Shown piece by piece: positions 1 through 8,875 of a DNA stretch of 64,000 nt. Under the pieces are notes generated by a model. It saw nothing but the letters and a program-made list of their open reading frames with translations. It ran no database searches and had not been told where the DNA came from. Each line of letters begins with the position of its first letter. Positions within the stretch are counted from its first letter, which is position 1. Source of the stretch: Luteibacter sp. SG786. Lineage in GTDB: Bacteria; Pseudomonadota; Gammaproteobacteria; Xanthomonadales; Rhodanobacteraceae. The DNA lies in the NCBI RefSeq assembly GCF_011759605.1, contig NZ_JAAOYX010000001.1, positions 434,001 to 498,000 of the forward strand, in the 5' to 3' direction. The position numbers and the translations under genes were made by a program.

Positions 1-2
1 AT

Positions 3-1982
3 CGCCAGGACGGAACGTTCCGGTTCGGCGTGTCTCCGGACGGTCTCGATTTCCAGGTCGGCAGCGTGCCCGCCGACGCACTTCACCTGCGGCGTTTCGG
101 CAACCGCTACGCCGTGCTCGGTCAGCGCGGGCGAACGCTGGCCGAATATCCCTCGGTGTTTGCGGCGGTGGCCGAACATGGCATCGATCCCGCTGGCATG
201 GCGGCGGCGGAGGGGCGCGAAATCCGTTTCCGCAAGGCGCTGGCTGCTGCGATCGAGGCCGGTCCGCTGCGCGCGGAACTGCGCCGCATGCATCGCCTGT
301 GGCTGGAGCCCGTCGTGCGCACACCAAGGGAGGCTCAACTGTTCCGTCGGATCTCACGCCTGCGCCACGCACTGACCGACCCGCGGGAGGGCCTGACGGA
401 CGATCAACAACGCTGGCTGCGCGACGCCCGGAAGAATGCCCGCGCGGGCACCGCCATCGACGAACAGACGCCGGGCGAAGCCATCGCCCTCTTGCCGGAG
501 GTCCTCGAAGCAGAGAGCGCCCTGTTGCCAGAAGGACTGGATCACCTGCTGGTCGAGGACGAGGCCGTGCTGACCGATGCGCGCGTGCGGAAGAAGGATC
601 GCTGGGTGCGGGGCGGCAGGCACTATGTGCGGCTCCGGCACCCGGATGGCCGCTGGCAGATCGTCGAGACGGGGCCGGAACTCGCGGGCGCCCGCCGCGA
701 GCTGCTGGCACCCGGCGACGGGGAGGCCGAACGCCGAGGCACCGGACGCCACGTGGTGGACGTCCAGGGCAGTTGGTTCCCAGAAACGAATCTGCGCGAC
801 GGATTCGCGCCGGCGGATCCGCGCGAATACGCCGCGTCCCTGTCCCTTGTCGCCGACCGGCTGCCGGGAGCGGTGGACGAGGATCTCGCGAATGTCGGGC
901 GTCTCGTCGACAGCATGCCGCAGCCGCTGTTGCGGTTCCTTCGCACGTCGCTTGCGCGCATCGACGTGACGCCCGGTGGCAATGTCGCCTTCGTCGCGAC
1001 ACATCCCGGTTCGCAGCGAACGCTCGGTTTCGACACCGGCCTCGACGTGAGGGGCAGGCCGGTTCCGGTCCAGGCTCCCGGTGCGAGGCCGACGCCCGAC
1101 TGGCAGGCCATTCCCTTGACCCAGGAATGGACGGCCGTGGCGGTGCCCGAGGGCGTCGAAGGCATGCGTGCCGGCCCGCCGCCCGATCCGCGCGTCTACC
1201 TCCGGTTGCACGATGCGGGAAACCCGGTCAGTTCGTTCATTGCGCACGGCGTGGAAGACCGCTACCTGAGGATACTGGCGAACACGCGGCGGCTTCGCGC
1301 CATGCTCCGTGAAGACCGGCACATCGCGGTGGTGGCGGGCACGAACGAGCATGCGGTGACGCTGGTCATGCCTCTTCGCGCGGAATCCCTGAAGCTCCTG
1401 GCGTCTGCTGGCCGGCTGAGCACCCGGCTGCCCGAGGGAACGTTCGTGATCGACGACACGTTCGGCATCCGTGCCACGGCGGCGGACTATCCGGCTCGCC
1501 TGCGCGAGGTGGCCACCCGCTGGGAAGCCGGGGGTGGGAGGATGCTGCGCATCGGCCCGGGCGGGTCGGAGGAGCGCGTGCCGCCGACGGCGTTCGCCGA
1601 ACAGGTCCTGGCGACGCCGTTGCGAGTCAAACTATGGAATCCCGCGCACGATCCCATTTCCGAGCTTCGTTATGCCGAGTACATGCGCCGCCGCCATGTA
1701 AGCGGCGCACCGGTCCGGCACGCCGGACTCGACTGGCTGGAAACACGTACCGCGCGGCGCGATTTCATGACCTATTTCGCCCCGCCGTACGATGCGATGC
1801 CCGACGGGGTGGCTCCGCCCGGGACCGAGGTCGCCACGATGGATCTGCACGAGTTGGCCACGGTCGCCATCGAGGCCGGCTTCAGGCCGGCGGCGGCCAC
1901 GGCGGAGGCGGTCGCGCCGCCGTCGCTGGACGGACTGCTGCTCGAACGGTCGAAGGAACCGGTCCGGTCGGCGGGGGGATGA
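3..1982 (+). CDS. Large protein of unknown function, 5' truncated by the window edge
   Basis: The reading frame is open from the first bases of the window, and codons before the first possible start (GTG at 30) read plausibly as protein. The true start therefore lies outside and about 660 C-terminal residues are seen. I recognise no family. The visible part is rich in Arg, Ala and Asp, has no membrane segment and no obvious catalytic motif, and its tail (about the last 30 residues) is low-complexity Ala/Pro/Ser. It carries no XVIPCD-like C-terminus, so it does not look like cargo of the T4SS module at 37-41 kb. About 90 bases separate it from the response regulator downstream. A secreted effector-like or structural role is possible but unsupported. 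Confidence 0.75.
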   Translation, partial: RQDGTFRFGVSPDGLDFQVGSVPADALHLRRFGNRYAVLGQRGRTLAEYPSVFAAVAEHGIDPAGMAAAEGREIRFRKALAAAIEAGPLRAELRRMHRLWLEPVVRTPREAQLFRRISRLRHALTDPREGLTDDQQRWLRDARKNARAGTAIDEQTPGEAIALLPEVLEAESALLPEGLDHLLVEDEAVLTDARVRKKDRWVRGGRHYVRLRHPDGRWQIVETGPELAGARRELLAPGDGEAERRGTGRHVVDVQGSWFPETNLRDGFAPADPREYAASLSLVADRLPGAVDEDLANVGRLVDSMPQPLLRFLRTSLARIDVTPGGNVAFVATHPGSQRTLGFDTGLDVRGRPVPVQAPGARPTPDWQAIPLTQEWTAVAVPEGVEGMRAGPPPDPRVYLRLHDAGNPVSSFIAHGVEDRYLRILANTRRLRAMLREDRHIAVVAGTNEHAVTLVMPLRAESLKLLASAGRLSTRLPEGTFVIDDTFGIRATAADYPARLREVATRWEAGGGRMLRIGPGGSEERVPPTAFAEQVLATPLRVKLWNPAHDPISELRYAEYMRRRHVSGAPVRHAGLDWLETRTARRDFMTYFAPPYDAMPDGVAPPGTEVATMDLHELATVAIEAGFRPAAATAEAVAPPSLDGLLLERSKEPVRSAGG

Positions 1983-2070
1983 ACCTGCCGCGGAACGATC
2001 ACCCCGGCATAAGCAGGCGCTAAGCTGCGCGAAAGGATAATGGCACCCACACGACCCAGGGACCGCGGCC

Positions 2071-2736
2071 TTGCACATCATCCTCGTTGAAGACGACGTC
2101 CAGCTCGGCGAGGCCATACGCCGGGCGCTGGAACGGCTTGCTTATACGATCAGCTGGTTCCGCAACGGCAACGAAGCGCTGCTGGCCCTGCGCGACCACG
2201 ATGCCGACCTGGTCCTGCTCGATCTCGGCCTGCCCGGGAAGGATGGTCTGGACGTACTGACGGAGGCCCGGCGCCTGCGGGTGTCCACTCCGGTGATCGT
2301 GATGTCGGCGCGGGACGCCGTGGATTCGCGCATCAGCGTGCTCGACGCGGGTGCCGACGATTACCTGGTCAAGCCCTTCCACCTTGACGAACTGGCGGCA
2401 CGCATCCGCTCGTTGGCGCGACGGGTGCGCGGGGTGGCGGTGAATCGCCTGGAAGCGGGCGCCTTGAGCCTCGACCTCGGCACCTTCGAGGTCACGTGGC
2501 ACGGGCAGCGAGTGGACCTGACGCGTCGCGAGTTCGCCTTGCTTCAAGCGCTGATGGAGCGCGCCGGGCGCATCGTGCGGCGCGAGTCGCTGGAAACCTC
2601 GCTTTACGGCCCGGACAATGTCGTGAGCACCAGTGCGCTGGAAGTGCTGGTGCACTCGTTGCGGCGCAAGCTGAGCCACGGGGCGATCCAGACGGTGCGC
2701 GGCTTCGGATACATGCTGCCGCGTGAGCCGCAATGA
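2071..2736 (+). CDS. OmpR/PhoB-family response regulator
   Basis: This is a 221-residue DNA-binding response regulator of a two-component pair. The receiver domain (about 1-115) has the acidic pocket E7-D8-D9, the phospho-acceptor Asp51 in the sequence LLDLGLPG, the MSAR switch segment and the invariant Lys in LVKPF. A winged-helix Trans_reg_C domain follows (about 125-218), with the TRREFALLQAL and SLRRKL-xxxx-TVRGFGYML signatures. Start codon is TTG, chosen because it places the conserved beta-1 strand IILVEDD at the N-terminus. The stop overlaps the kinase start by 4 bp, so the two are translationally coupled. The architecture resembles QseB/PmrA-type regulators, but the signal is unknown. 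Confidence 0.95.
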   Translation: MHIILVEDDVQLGEAIRRALERLAYTISWFRNGNEALLALRDHDADLVLLDLGLPGKDGLDVLTEARRLRVSTPVIVMSARDAVDSRISVLDAGADDYLVKPFHLDELAARIRSLARRVRGVAVNRLEAGALSLDLGTFEVTWHGQRVDLTRREFALLQALMERAGRIVRRESLETSLYGPDNVVSTSALEVLVHSLRRKLSHGAIQTVRGFGYMLPREPQ

Positions 2737-4121
2737 AGCTCGCCAGCCTTCGATCGCGCCTCCTCGTGCTGATCGTGATGGTGCTGGCGATCGTCCTGAT
2801 TCCACTCGGTTTCCTCAGTGCGAAGCACACCCTGGAGGAAGTTGACGAACTGTCCGACGCCCGCCTTGCCCAGGCGGCCCGCACGCTGGAAGTCATCGTC
2901 GGTCGCGTCGGCGTCGAGCACCTGCGCGAGCACCGCTCTGCGCGCTTGCTGGTGCCAAGCGTCTCCAACCATCCGCACGAGCTGACAGTGCAGGGGCGTA
3001 CCTTCGAATCGGAGGTGGGCTTTCAGGTGTTCGACAGCGACGGCAGTCTCTTGCTCGCAACGGAAAATCTGGCAGGGGTGCCGCACACGCACGCGGTGGA
3101 CGGCGCCTTCGAGGACGTGCACAAGGGTAAGTACCGGTGGCGCGTGTTCACGCTCGTGAAGGAAGACGAGAACATCACGATCCGCGCCGGCGAGCGCTAC
3201 GACAGCCGCAACGAGATCACGCGCGCGCTGTGGATCGAACATACCCTGCCGCTGCTTTTGGGCCTGCCGCTGATGGCCTTCCTCGTGGGGTGGGCGATAC
3301 GCCGGGGCCTCATGCCGCTGGACCAGCTGGCCGGGGCGCTTGCGCGGCGCAAGCCGGGGAGCCGGGCGCCCGTGCACCTTTCCGACGAGCCGGTGGAACT
3401 GCGGCCCGTGCTGGGCGCGCTGAACGACCAGATCGAGCGCCTGGAGGAAGCGCTCGATCGCGAACGCCGGTTCAGCGCCGACGTTGCGCATGAGCTGCGT
3501 ACGCCGCTGGCCTCCACGATGATCAATCTCGAGAACGCCATGGCTTCGGCCCAGCCGGACGAGGCGCAGACCGCGCTGGAGGCCGCGCGCGAATGCCTCG
3601 TGTCGCTGGCGCGCCGAACCGAGCAGTTGCTGTCGCTGGCACGCCTGGAAGCAGGAGCCGCCGCGGGGCCGCGTGGCACGGTGGATCTGGCGGCGCTCGC
3701 CCTCGACGTGGTGGAGGAGTTGTCCCCGCTGATCGAGGCGGGCGGCGTCGAACTGGGCGTGAACCTGCCCGACAGCCTGGCCGTGCAAGGCTACACGGCG
3801 GCCTTGCGCTCGCTCCTGCGCAACCTGCTCGACAACGCCTTTCGTCACGTTCCCCACGGCGGTCACGTCGATCTCTCCATTCGGCGAGAGGGGGACCACG
3901 CGCTCATCGAGGTCGTCGACGACGGCCCCGGCATCCCGCCCGAACGCCGCGAGGCCATGTTCACCCGATTCCAGCGAGGCCTGGACACGCAGGGGAGCGG
4001 CTATGGCCTCGGCCTTTCGATCGTGCAACGCGCGGTCGAACTGCATGGCGCGAGCATCCGGCTGCTGGACGGGGAACGCGGCCCGGGGCTGCGGGTGGTG
4101 GTGACCCTTCCGCTCGCGTGA
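2733..4121 (+). CDS. Sensor histidine kinase (two-component partner)
   Basis: This is a 462-residue inner-membrane kinase. TM1 is at about residues 10-29, followed by a periplasmic sensing loop of about 135 residues, TM2 at about 168-190, and a HAMP-like linker. The dimerisation/phospho-acceptor helix has His253 in the H-box ADVAHELRTPLA. The HATPase domain has the N-box (RNLLDNAFRH), G1 (DDGPGIP) and G2 (GSGYGLGLSIV). The ATG start overlaps the regulator stop (ATGA). Domain order and length fit the QseC/PmrB type. The stimulus cannot be read from sequence. Confidence 0.95.
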   Translation: MKLASLRSRLLVLIVMVLAIVLIPLGFLSAKHTLEEVDELSDARLAQAARTLEVIVGRVGVEHLREHRSARLLVPSVSNHPHELTVQGRTFESEVGFQVFDSDGSLLLATENLAGVPHTHAVDGAFEDVHKGKYRWRVFTLVKEDENITIRAGERYDSRNEITRALWIEHTLPLLLGLPLMAFLVGWAIRRGLMPLDQLAGALARRKPGSRAPVHLSDEPVELRPVLGALNDQIERLEEALDRERRFSADVAHELRTPLASTMINLENAMASAQPDEAQTALEAARECLVSLARRTEQLLSLARLEAGAAAGPRGTVDLAALALDVVEELSPLIEAGGVELGVNLPDSLAVQGYTAALRSLLRNLLDNAFRHVPHGGHVDLSIRREGDHALIEVVDDGPGIPPERREAMFTRFQRGLDTQGSGYGLGLSIVQRAVELHGASIRLLDGERGPGLRVVVTLPLA

Positions 4122-4202
4122 TGGGCGAGCGTGTTTCGTCCAATCCCCTGTCACACGGGTGGCGCATCCTCGGGGGCTCAAACACCCAAGGAGCGCAGCG
4201 CA

Positions 4203-4724
4203 ATGAAGAATCCCCAAGCCACGAAGAACCTGCGCAAGGCCGCGCTGAAGACGCCGACGGGCCTCGGCGCGGATGCCACCCGCGATATCTCCGGTGCCCT
4301 GACCGTGCTTCTCGCGGACACCTTCGCGCTATACCTGAAGACGAAGAACTTCCACTGGCACATGTCCGGCCCGCGCTTCCGCGACTTGCACCTGTTGCTC
4401 GACGAGCAGGCGACGGAACTCTTCGCCATCACCGACGACATCGCGGAGCGGGCCCGCAAGGTCGGCGGCACCACGCTTCGTTCGCTCGGCCACGCCGCGC
4501 GTTCACAGCGCCTGTCCGACAACGATGCCGATTTCGTCACGCCGCAGGACATGCTTGCCGAGCTGCGCGACGACAACGAGCGCTTCGTCGGCTTCCTGCG
4601 TGAAGTACACGGTGTCTGCGACGAGTATGGCGACGTCGCGACGGCCAGCCTGGTCGAAAACTGGATCGACCAGGCCGAACGCCGCGTGTGGTTCCTGTTC
4701 GAGAGCGCGCGCGAGAATCCCTGA
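4203..4724 (+). CDS. dps: Dps-family DNA-binding ferritin-like protein
   Basis: This is a 173-residue Dps/miniferritin, which oxidises Fe(II) with H2O2 inside a 12-mer and shields DNA in stress. The signature TKNFHWHMSGPRFRDLHLLLDEQ supplies the inter-subunit ferroxidase ligands (two His, Asp and Glu). The N-terminus is Lys/Ala-rich, as expected for DNA binding. The ATG at 4203 was chosen over an in-frame upstream possibility because AAGGAG lies 9 bases before it and the family starts there. It converges on the M61 peptidase with a 1-base gap, so the two transcripts would overlap unless one terminates inside the other gene. No promoter or OxyR site was recognised in the 80-base leader. Confidence 0.93.
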   Translation: MKNPQATKNLRKAALKTPTGLGADATRDISGALTVLLADTFALYLKTKNFHWHMSGPRFRDLHLLLDEQATELFAITDDIAERARKVGGTTLRSLGHAARSQRLSDNDADFVTPQDMLAELRDDNERFVGFLREVHGVCDEYGDVATASLVENWIDQAERRVWFLFESARENP

Positions 4725-4725
4725 A

Positions 4726-6606
4726 TTACTTCCTCGGCGTGGCGATGGCGCCGATCAGGTCCTTGCCGTCGCCACGCACGAGGTGCGGATACTTCAGGCC
4801 GCCGTGGTAATCCACCTTCACGGTCGCGTATTCCTCGATGTCCTTGATGAGGAACTCGATCGGCGTGCTGCTCGATTTCGCTGCCGTCACTGCATCCTTT
4901 AGGACCTGCGCGGAGTAATCCTTGCCGTTCACGGCGACGATGGTCACGCCTGGCACGAGGCCCGCCTTCGCGGCAACGCCGTCCCATTGCGAATCGGTGA
5001 CTTCACCCTTGTCCGATACCTGGATGCCGAGCGAATAGGCGAAATTGACCGTCTTGCGAATCTTCTCGGCGGTCTTTGCGAAGGGGGTGGGGGTGTCGTC
5101 GTACACCAGCTTCCAGCCGCCGCCTTCGATACCGTGCTCGGGCAGCGTGTCGCCGGTGTAATCGAGCCGCTGGCGCAGGAACGCTGCCCAGTCATAGGGC
5201 TGTATGCCGTTCAGCGTGGAAATCACGTCCTCGAAGGTATAGGTCTTCGGCGTGTAGCTGCCGTTGTCCATGCCGTAGAAGGCGCGCGCGAATTCGTCGA
5301 GCGTATGCTTGCCGCCGGAAAGGTCGCGGATCTTCGTGTCGACGTCGAGCCAGAGCAGCTGGCCCTCGGGGTAGTAATCCGAACTGCGGCGCAGGTTCGT
5401 CCAGCCGCGACCGCGGCCCGCCGACAACGGGATGCCGTCCGCGGTGTCCTGGAGCGAACGCCATGAGCGCCCGGTGCGCGCCGACATGTCGGCGGCGATG
5501 CCGGCCAGCGAATCGCGCCATTGCGCCGTGGTCCAGATGCCGGAGCGCGCGGTAAGCACGCCGGCCCAGTAGTCCGTGAGGCCTTCGTACACCCACAACA
5601 GGTCGTCCTGCATGGGTTCGGTGAAGGTGGGCGTCCACAGATCGGCGGGGCGGCGGAACTTGCCGTTCCACGAGTGGATGTACTCGTGCGGTAGGAGGGT
5701 GCCCGCGGCGAGGTTCACGTCCGGATCGGTGAAGAAGTTCGCGTAGAGACGGTCGTCGCTGGACTGGTGGTGCTCCAGTCCGAAGTGCCCCGTATGGTCG
5801 GACACCACCAGCAGGAAATCGTAGTGCCCGTAATGGTGGGCACCGAACAGCTTGTTGGCCTGAACCACGAGCGAGCGCTGTTTGGCGATCTGCTCGTCGG
5901 TGGCCTTCACGCCCGCGGCCGTGTCGCCCGTGATGTCGAGGTGCACCGCCGTGTCCTGGCCCGGTGCGAGGTCGATGCGGTTGAAATACTTGCCCGTCAT
6001 CAACGGCGAATCGACCAGGTTCTCGAAGCTCACCGGCTTGAAGCGCACCTCGTTCCCCGACTGCGAGGCGGTTTCGAGGGCGGAGGCGTACTTCCAGCCG
6101 GCCGGCAGCGTGACGCTCGGTTCGATCGTGATGCGGCTGGTGTAGTGGCCCGCGGGATAGAAGGCCACTTCATTGAACGACAGGGGCACGTAGTTCGGCG
6201 TGGCCGGCGCAAGGTACTCGAAGGCGAGATCGAGTTTGTCCACGCCGTCGGGAACGTCCACGTGGAAGGCATACATCTCTTTCAGGTCGCGGCGCCAGGG
6301 AATGCGTTTGCCGTTCGCGGTGACGACGAAGCCGGCCACGTTGGCCAGCGGCCCCGAGGGCGCGTGCACGCCGGGAATCCACTTGGGGTAGTAGAGGATC
6401 GCGTGCCCCGCGCTGACCGGAATGGTTTCGCGCACGTGGTAGAGGTGTTTCGACGCATCCGACAAGTCCACGTGCAGCGCGAGGGTGCCAGGGTAGGGCT
6501 GGTCGGCGGCGACCGGGAGCTCGGCGGCCGCAGCGTGGACGGTGGAAAAGGCCATCGCGGAAGCGACGGCGGCGGCGAGGGTGGCGCGGCGAAGCGGACG
6601 GCGCAT
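4726..6606 (-). CDS. M61 (glycyl aminopeptidase-like) family metallopeptidase
   Basis: This is a 626-residue secreted zinc peptidase with a PDZ domain. The N-terminal signal peptide (RRPLRRATLAAAVASAMAF... ending in HAAAA) is followed by an M61 N-terminal beta domain. The catalytic centre is HEYIHSWNGKFRRP with His307, Glu308 and His311, then the second Glu in VYEGLTDYWAG. The last 130 residues look like PDZ (QVSDKGEVTDSQWDGVAAKAGLVPGVTIVAVNG). The ATG at 6606 is preferred to the upstream in-frame ATG at 6681, because it begins exactly at the signal peptide. It presumably acts in the periplasm or outside the cell; the natural substrate is unknown. Confidence 0.92.
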   Translation of the reverse strand: MRRPLRRATLAAAVASAMAFSTVHAAAAELPVAADQPYPGTLALHVDLSDASKHLYHVRETIPVSAGHAILYYPKWIPGVHAPSGPLANVAGFVVTANGKRIPWRRDLKEMYAFHVDVPDGVDKLDLAFEYLAPATPNYVPLSFNEVAFYPAGHYTSRITIEPSVTLPAGWKYASALETASQSGNEVRFKPVSFENLVDSPLMTGKYFNRIDLAPGQDTAVHLDITGDTAAGVKATDEQIAKQRSLVVQANKLFGAHHYGHYDFLLVVSDHTGHFGLEHHQSSDDRLYANFFTDPDVNLAAGTLLPHEYIHSWNGKFRRPADLWTPTFTEPMQDDLLWVYEGLTDYWAGVLTARSGIWTTAQWRDSLAGIAADMSARTGRSWRSLQDTADGIPLSAGRGRGWTNLRRSSDYYPEGQLLWLDVDTKIRDLSGGKHTLDEFARAFYGMDNGSYTPKTYTFEDVISTLNGIQPYDWAAFLRQRLDYTGDTLPEHGIEGGGWKLVYDDTPTPFAKTAEKIRKTVNFAYSLGIQVSDKGEVTDSQWDGVAAKAGLVPGVTIVAVNGKDYSAQVLKDAVTAAKSSSTPIEFLIKDIEEYATVKVDYHGGLKYPHLVRGDGKDLIGAIATPRK

Positions 6607-6740
6607 GGCTTGGTTCCCTGACGATGGTCGACCCTGGATAGTCGGTGCCGGTTGGCGGCGGGAACCTGTGCCATAGGTCATGCACCGATAAGTTGCGTTT
6701 GAAACGGGGTACTTCCACCCCTGTCCGGCGCGTCGCTAGC

Positions 6741-7199
6741 ATGGCGGCCATGAAAGCTCGCACGATGCGCCGCATCCTCAACGCCTGGCCGCCCTTCCTG
6801 TTCACCGGGATTCGCGTGGTCGCGCTCGACGACTATCGCTATGCGAAGGTCCGGCTGAAGCTCACCTGGTACAACCGGAACTACGTACGCACGCACTTCG
6901 GTGGCAGCCTTTTCGCCATGACCGATCCGTTCTGGATGATCATGACGCTGAAGAGCCTGGGCAACGAATACATCGTGTGGGACCAGGCCGGCGAGATCCG
7001 CTTCGTGGCGCCGGGCAGGGAAGACGTATACGCGGAATTCCGCATCGAGGAATCCGTGCTCGACGAATTGCGCTCGGCTACCGCCAACGGCGAGAAGTGC
7101 CTGCGCTGGTTCGACACCGACATTCGCACCGCTTCCGGCGAACTCGTTGCGACGGTTCGCAAGCAGCTTTACGTGCGCCGCAAGAAGCCGAAGGCATAA
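6741..7199 (+). CDS. DUF4442 / hotdog-fold thioesterase-like protein
   Basis: This is a protein of 152 residues (an alternative ATG three codons downstream gives 149). The sequence HFGGSLFAMTDPFWMIMTLKSLGNEYIVWDQAGEIRFVAPG matches the DUF4442 group of hotdog-fold acyl-CoA thioesterase relatives. In that group the central helix begins at the HFGGS segment, and the Asp that usually helps bind the thioester could be the one in MTDPFW. No signal peptide is present, so it is cytoplasmic. It is divergent from the M61 peptidase and converges on cnoX. The specific acyl substrate is unknown and I infer activity only from fold. Confidence 0.8.
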   Translation: MAAMKARTMRRILNAWPPFLFTGIRVVALDDYRYAKVRLKLTWYNRNYVRTHFGGSLFAMTDPFWMIMTLKSLGNEYIVWDQAGEIRFVAPGREDVYAEFRIEESVLDELRSATANGEKCLRWFDTDIRTASGELVATVRKQLYVRRKKPKA

Positions 7200-7218
7200 C
7201 TCGCTTCGGCCGGAGTTG

Positions 7219-8094
7219 TCAGAACAGCAGCGATGCCATCTTGCGGCGGTACGTGCCGACGAGCTGCGCGTCGTCGATCGTGGCGAAGGCGGCGAGCAGG
7301 CGCTTCTTCGCTTGCCCGTCCTGCCAGTCGCGCTGGCGCTTCAGGATGTCGATGAACTGATCCAGGCCGGCGGCGGCCTCGCCCTCGATGAGCAGGCGCA
7401 CGCCGAGCAGATCCCGCGCCTCCCAGTCGGCGTCGTCGGCCTGCACGCGCGAGCGCAACTCTTCCAGCGACGGCGCACCGGCGAGGGCACGCGCCAGCTC
7501 GAGCTGGCTGCGCAGCCGGACGGCCCGGGCATCCGTGGCGAGGTTGGCGGGCAGGGCGTCGAGTTCTGCCTGGGCGGGTTCGACCTGACCGGCGCGCATG
7601 AGTGCAAGGGCGAGGTCCAACTTCAGTTCGGCGCGATCGGGTTCGGCGGCGATCGCCTGCTGGAGACGGTTGATGGCTTCCTCCGGCGTTTCCGCCGGCT
7701 TGTCCCCGGCGCTGGCCGCGGGCTCTCCGCCCTCCGCGGGCTGGATGCCGTGGCGGGTGAGGAACTCGCGGATCTGTCCCTCGGGAAGCGCCCCCGCGAA
7801 ACCGTCGACGACCTGGCCGCCGCTGATGAGGACGACCGTGGGAATGCTGCGCACGCCGAACATGGCCGCCAGCTGCTGTTCCGCATCGACGTCGATCTTC
7901 GCCAGGCGGAACGCGCCCTTGTACTCGCCGGCAAGCTTTTCCAGGATGGGGCCGAGCGACTTGCAGGGGCCGCACCATTCGGCCCAGAGGTCGACCAGGA
8001 TCGGGGTCTGGAGGGAGGCCTCGATGACGTCCTTCTCGAACGCCTCCGTGGTCGCGTCGAAGACGTGTTCGCTACGGGTCTGGGCGCCGGTCAC
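7219..8094 (-). CDS. cnoX: Thioredoxin-TPR co-chaperone CnoX/YbbN
   Basis: This is a 291-residue chaperedoxin. An N-terminal thioredoxin domain (1-110) has the active site WCGPCK (Cys41, Cys44), so unlike E. coli YbbN, which has lost the redox pair, this version keeps both cysteines. The C-terminal 180 residues are TPR-like helical repeats ending in the YbbN-type domain. Known family role: it protects clients from hypochlorite oxidation and hands them to GroEL/DnaK. The GTG at 8094 was chosen because CAGGAG lies 7 bases before it. An upstream in-frame TTG at 8112 is possible but has no good ribosome-binding site. It is divergent from the pqi operon. Confidence 0.9.
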   Translation of the reverse strand: MTGAQTRSEHVFDATTEAFEKDVIEASLQTPILVDLWAEWCGPCKSLGPILEKLAGEYKGAFRLAKIDVDAEQQLAAMFGVRSIPTVVLISGGQVVDGFAGALPEGQIREFLTRHGIQPAEGGEPAASAGDKPAETPEEAINRLQQAIAAEPDRAELKLDLALALMRAGQVEPAQAELDALPANLATDARAVRLRSQLELARALAGAPSLEELRSRVQADDADWEARDLLGVRLLIEGEAAAGLDQFIDILKRQRDWQDGQAKKRLLAAFATIDDAQLVGTYRRKMASLLF

Positions 8095-8263
8095 TGCATG
8101 CTCCTGGGGCAAAGTTCTATGCCCCGAAGGTCGGGGAAGGCGGGCAGGATATCAAGCCCCGGCCGCCTGGCTGGCGGGCATGCGCCCCGTCCGTCATGCG
8201 CCGTTTACGCCGATTTGCGATCATAGGGAACGGCCCATTGCGGCCTTCGACCGCTTGGACGGC

Positions 8264-8875
8264 ATGCAAAGAGCCCGGAACCTCATCGTCTGCGAACACT
8301 GCGACTCCGTCTATCGGAGGCGCAGCCTCGCCCGCGGCGAGGTGGCCGATTGCGTGGTCTGCGGCGCCGTGCTCGAGCGACACCAGTGGCTCGGGGTGGA
8401 CGCCCAGTTCGCCCTGATCTTCGCCGCCCTCATCGTCTTCGTCATCGCCAACGTGTCGCCCATCGTCACCCTCGGCCTGTCGGGGATGAAGGCGGCCACC
8501 ACGCTGTGGGGTGCCGTGATCGCCATGTGGAACGACGGGGCGCAGATCGTCGCCTTCCTCAGCGCCATGACCCTGTTCTTCTTTCCGCTGGGCCAGATCC
8601 TCATCTTCGGCTGGGTGCTCTGGTTTGCCCGCAAGGGCATTCGTGCACCGGGCTTCCCGCTTGCCATGTCCGCCCTCGTCAGGGTGAAGCCCTGGAGCAT
8701 GATCGAGGTGTTCATGCTCGGCACGCTCGTGGCGGTGGTGAAGGCGCACACGTATTTCGACGTGGTGCCCGGCGCGGGCATATGGGCCTTCGGATTCCTG
8801 ACCTTGCTGATCACGGTGTTCTCCAGCCTCGACCCCAGGGAACTGTGGGACCTGACCGTGGAAACGAAGGCATGA
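8264..8875 (+). CDS. pqiA1: Paraquat-inducible protein A, N-terminal-half protein
   Basis: This is a 203-residue inner-membrane protein equal to one half of E. coli PqiA. It has an N-terminal rubredoxin/zinc-ribbon-like pair of motifs (CEHC and CVVC) and four predicted hydrophobic segments, the first being FALIFAALIVFVIANVSPIVTL. The ATG at 8264 puts the zinc ribbon at the N-terminus; the frame is open much further upstream, but over the antisense of cnoX. It overlaps the next gene by 4 bp. With PqiB and PqiC it is expected to form an MCE-type lipid transport bridge between inner and outer membranes. Confidence 0.9.
   Translation: MQRARNLIVCEHCDSVYRRRSLARGEVADCVVCGAVLERHQWLGVDAQFALIFAALIVFVIANVSPIVTLGLSGMKAATTLWGAVIAMWNDGAQIVAFLSAMTLFFFPLGQILIFGWVLWFARKGIRAPGFPLAMSALVRVKPWSMIEVFMLGTLVAVVKAHTYFDVVPGAGIWAFGFLTLLITVFSSLDPRELWDLTVETKA

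Noticed and set aside
1983-2070. Promoter with GATAAT at 2036 for the two-component genes
   Set aside because: No acceptable -35 hexamer occurs at 15-19 bases upstream, so I did not list it.
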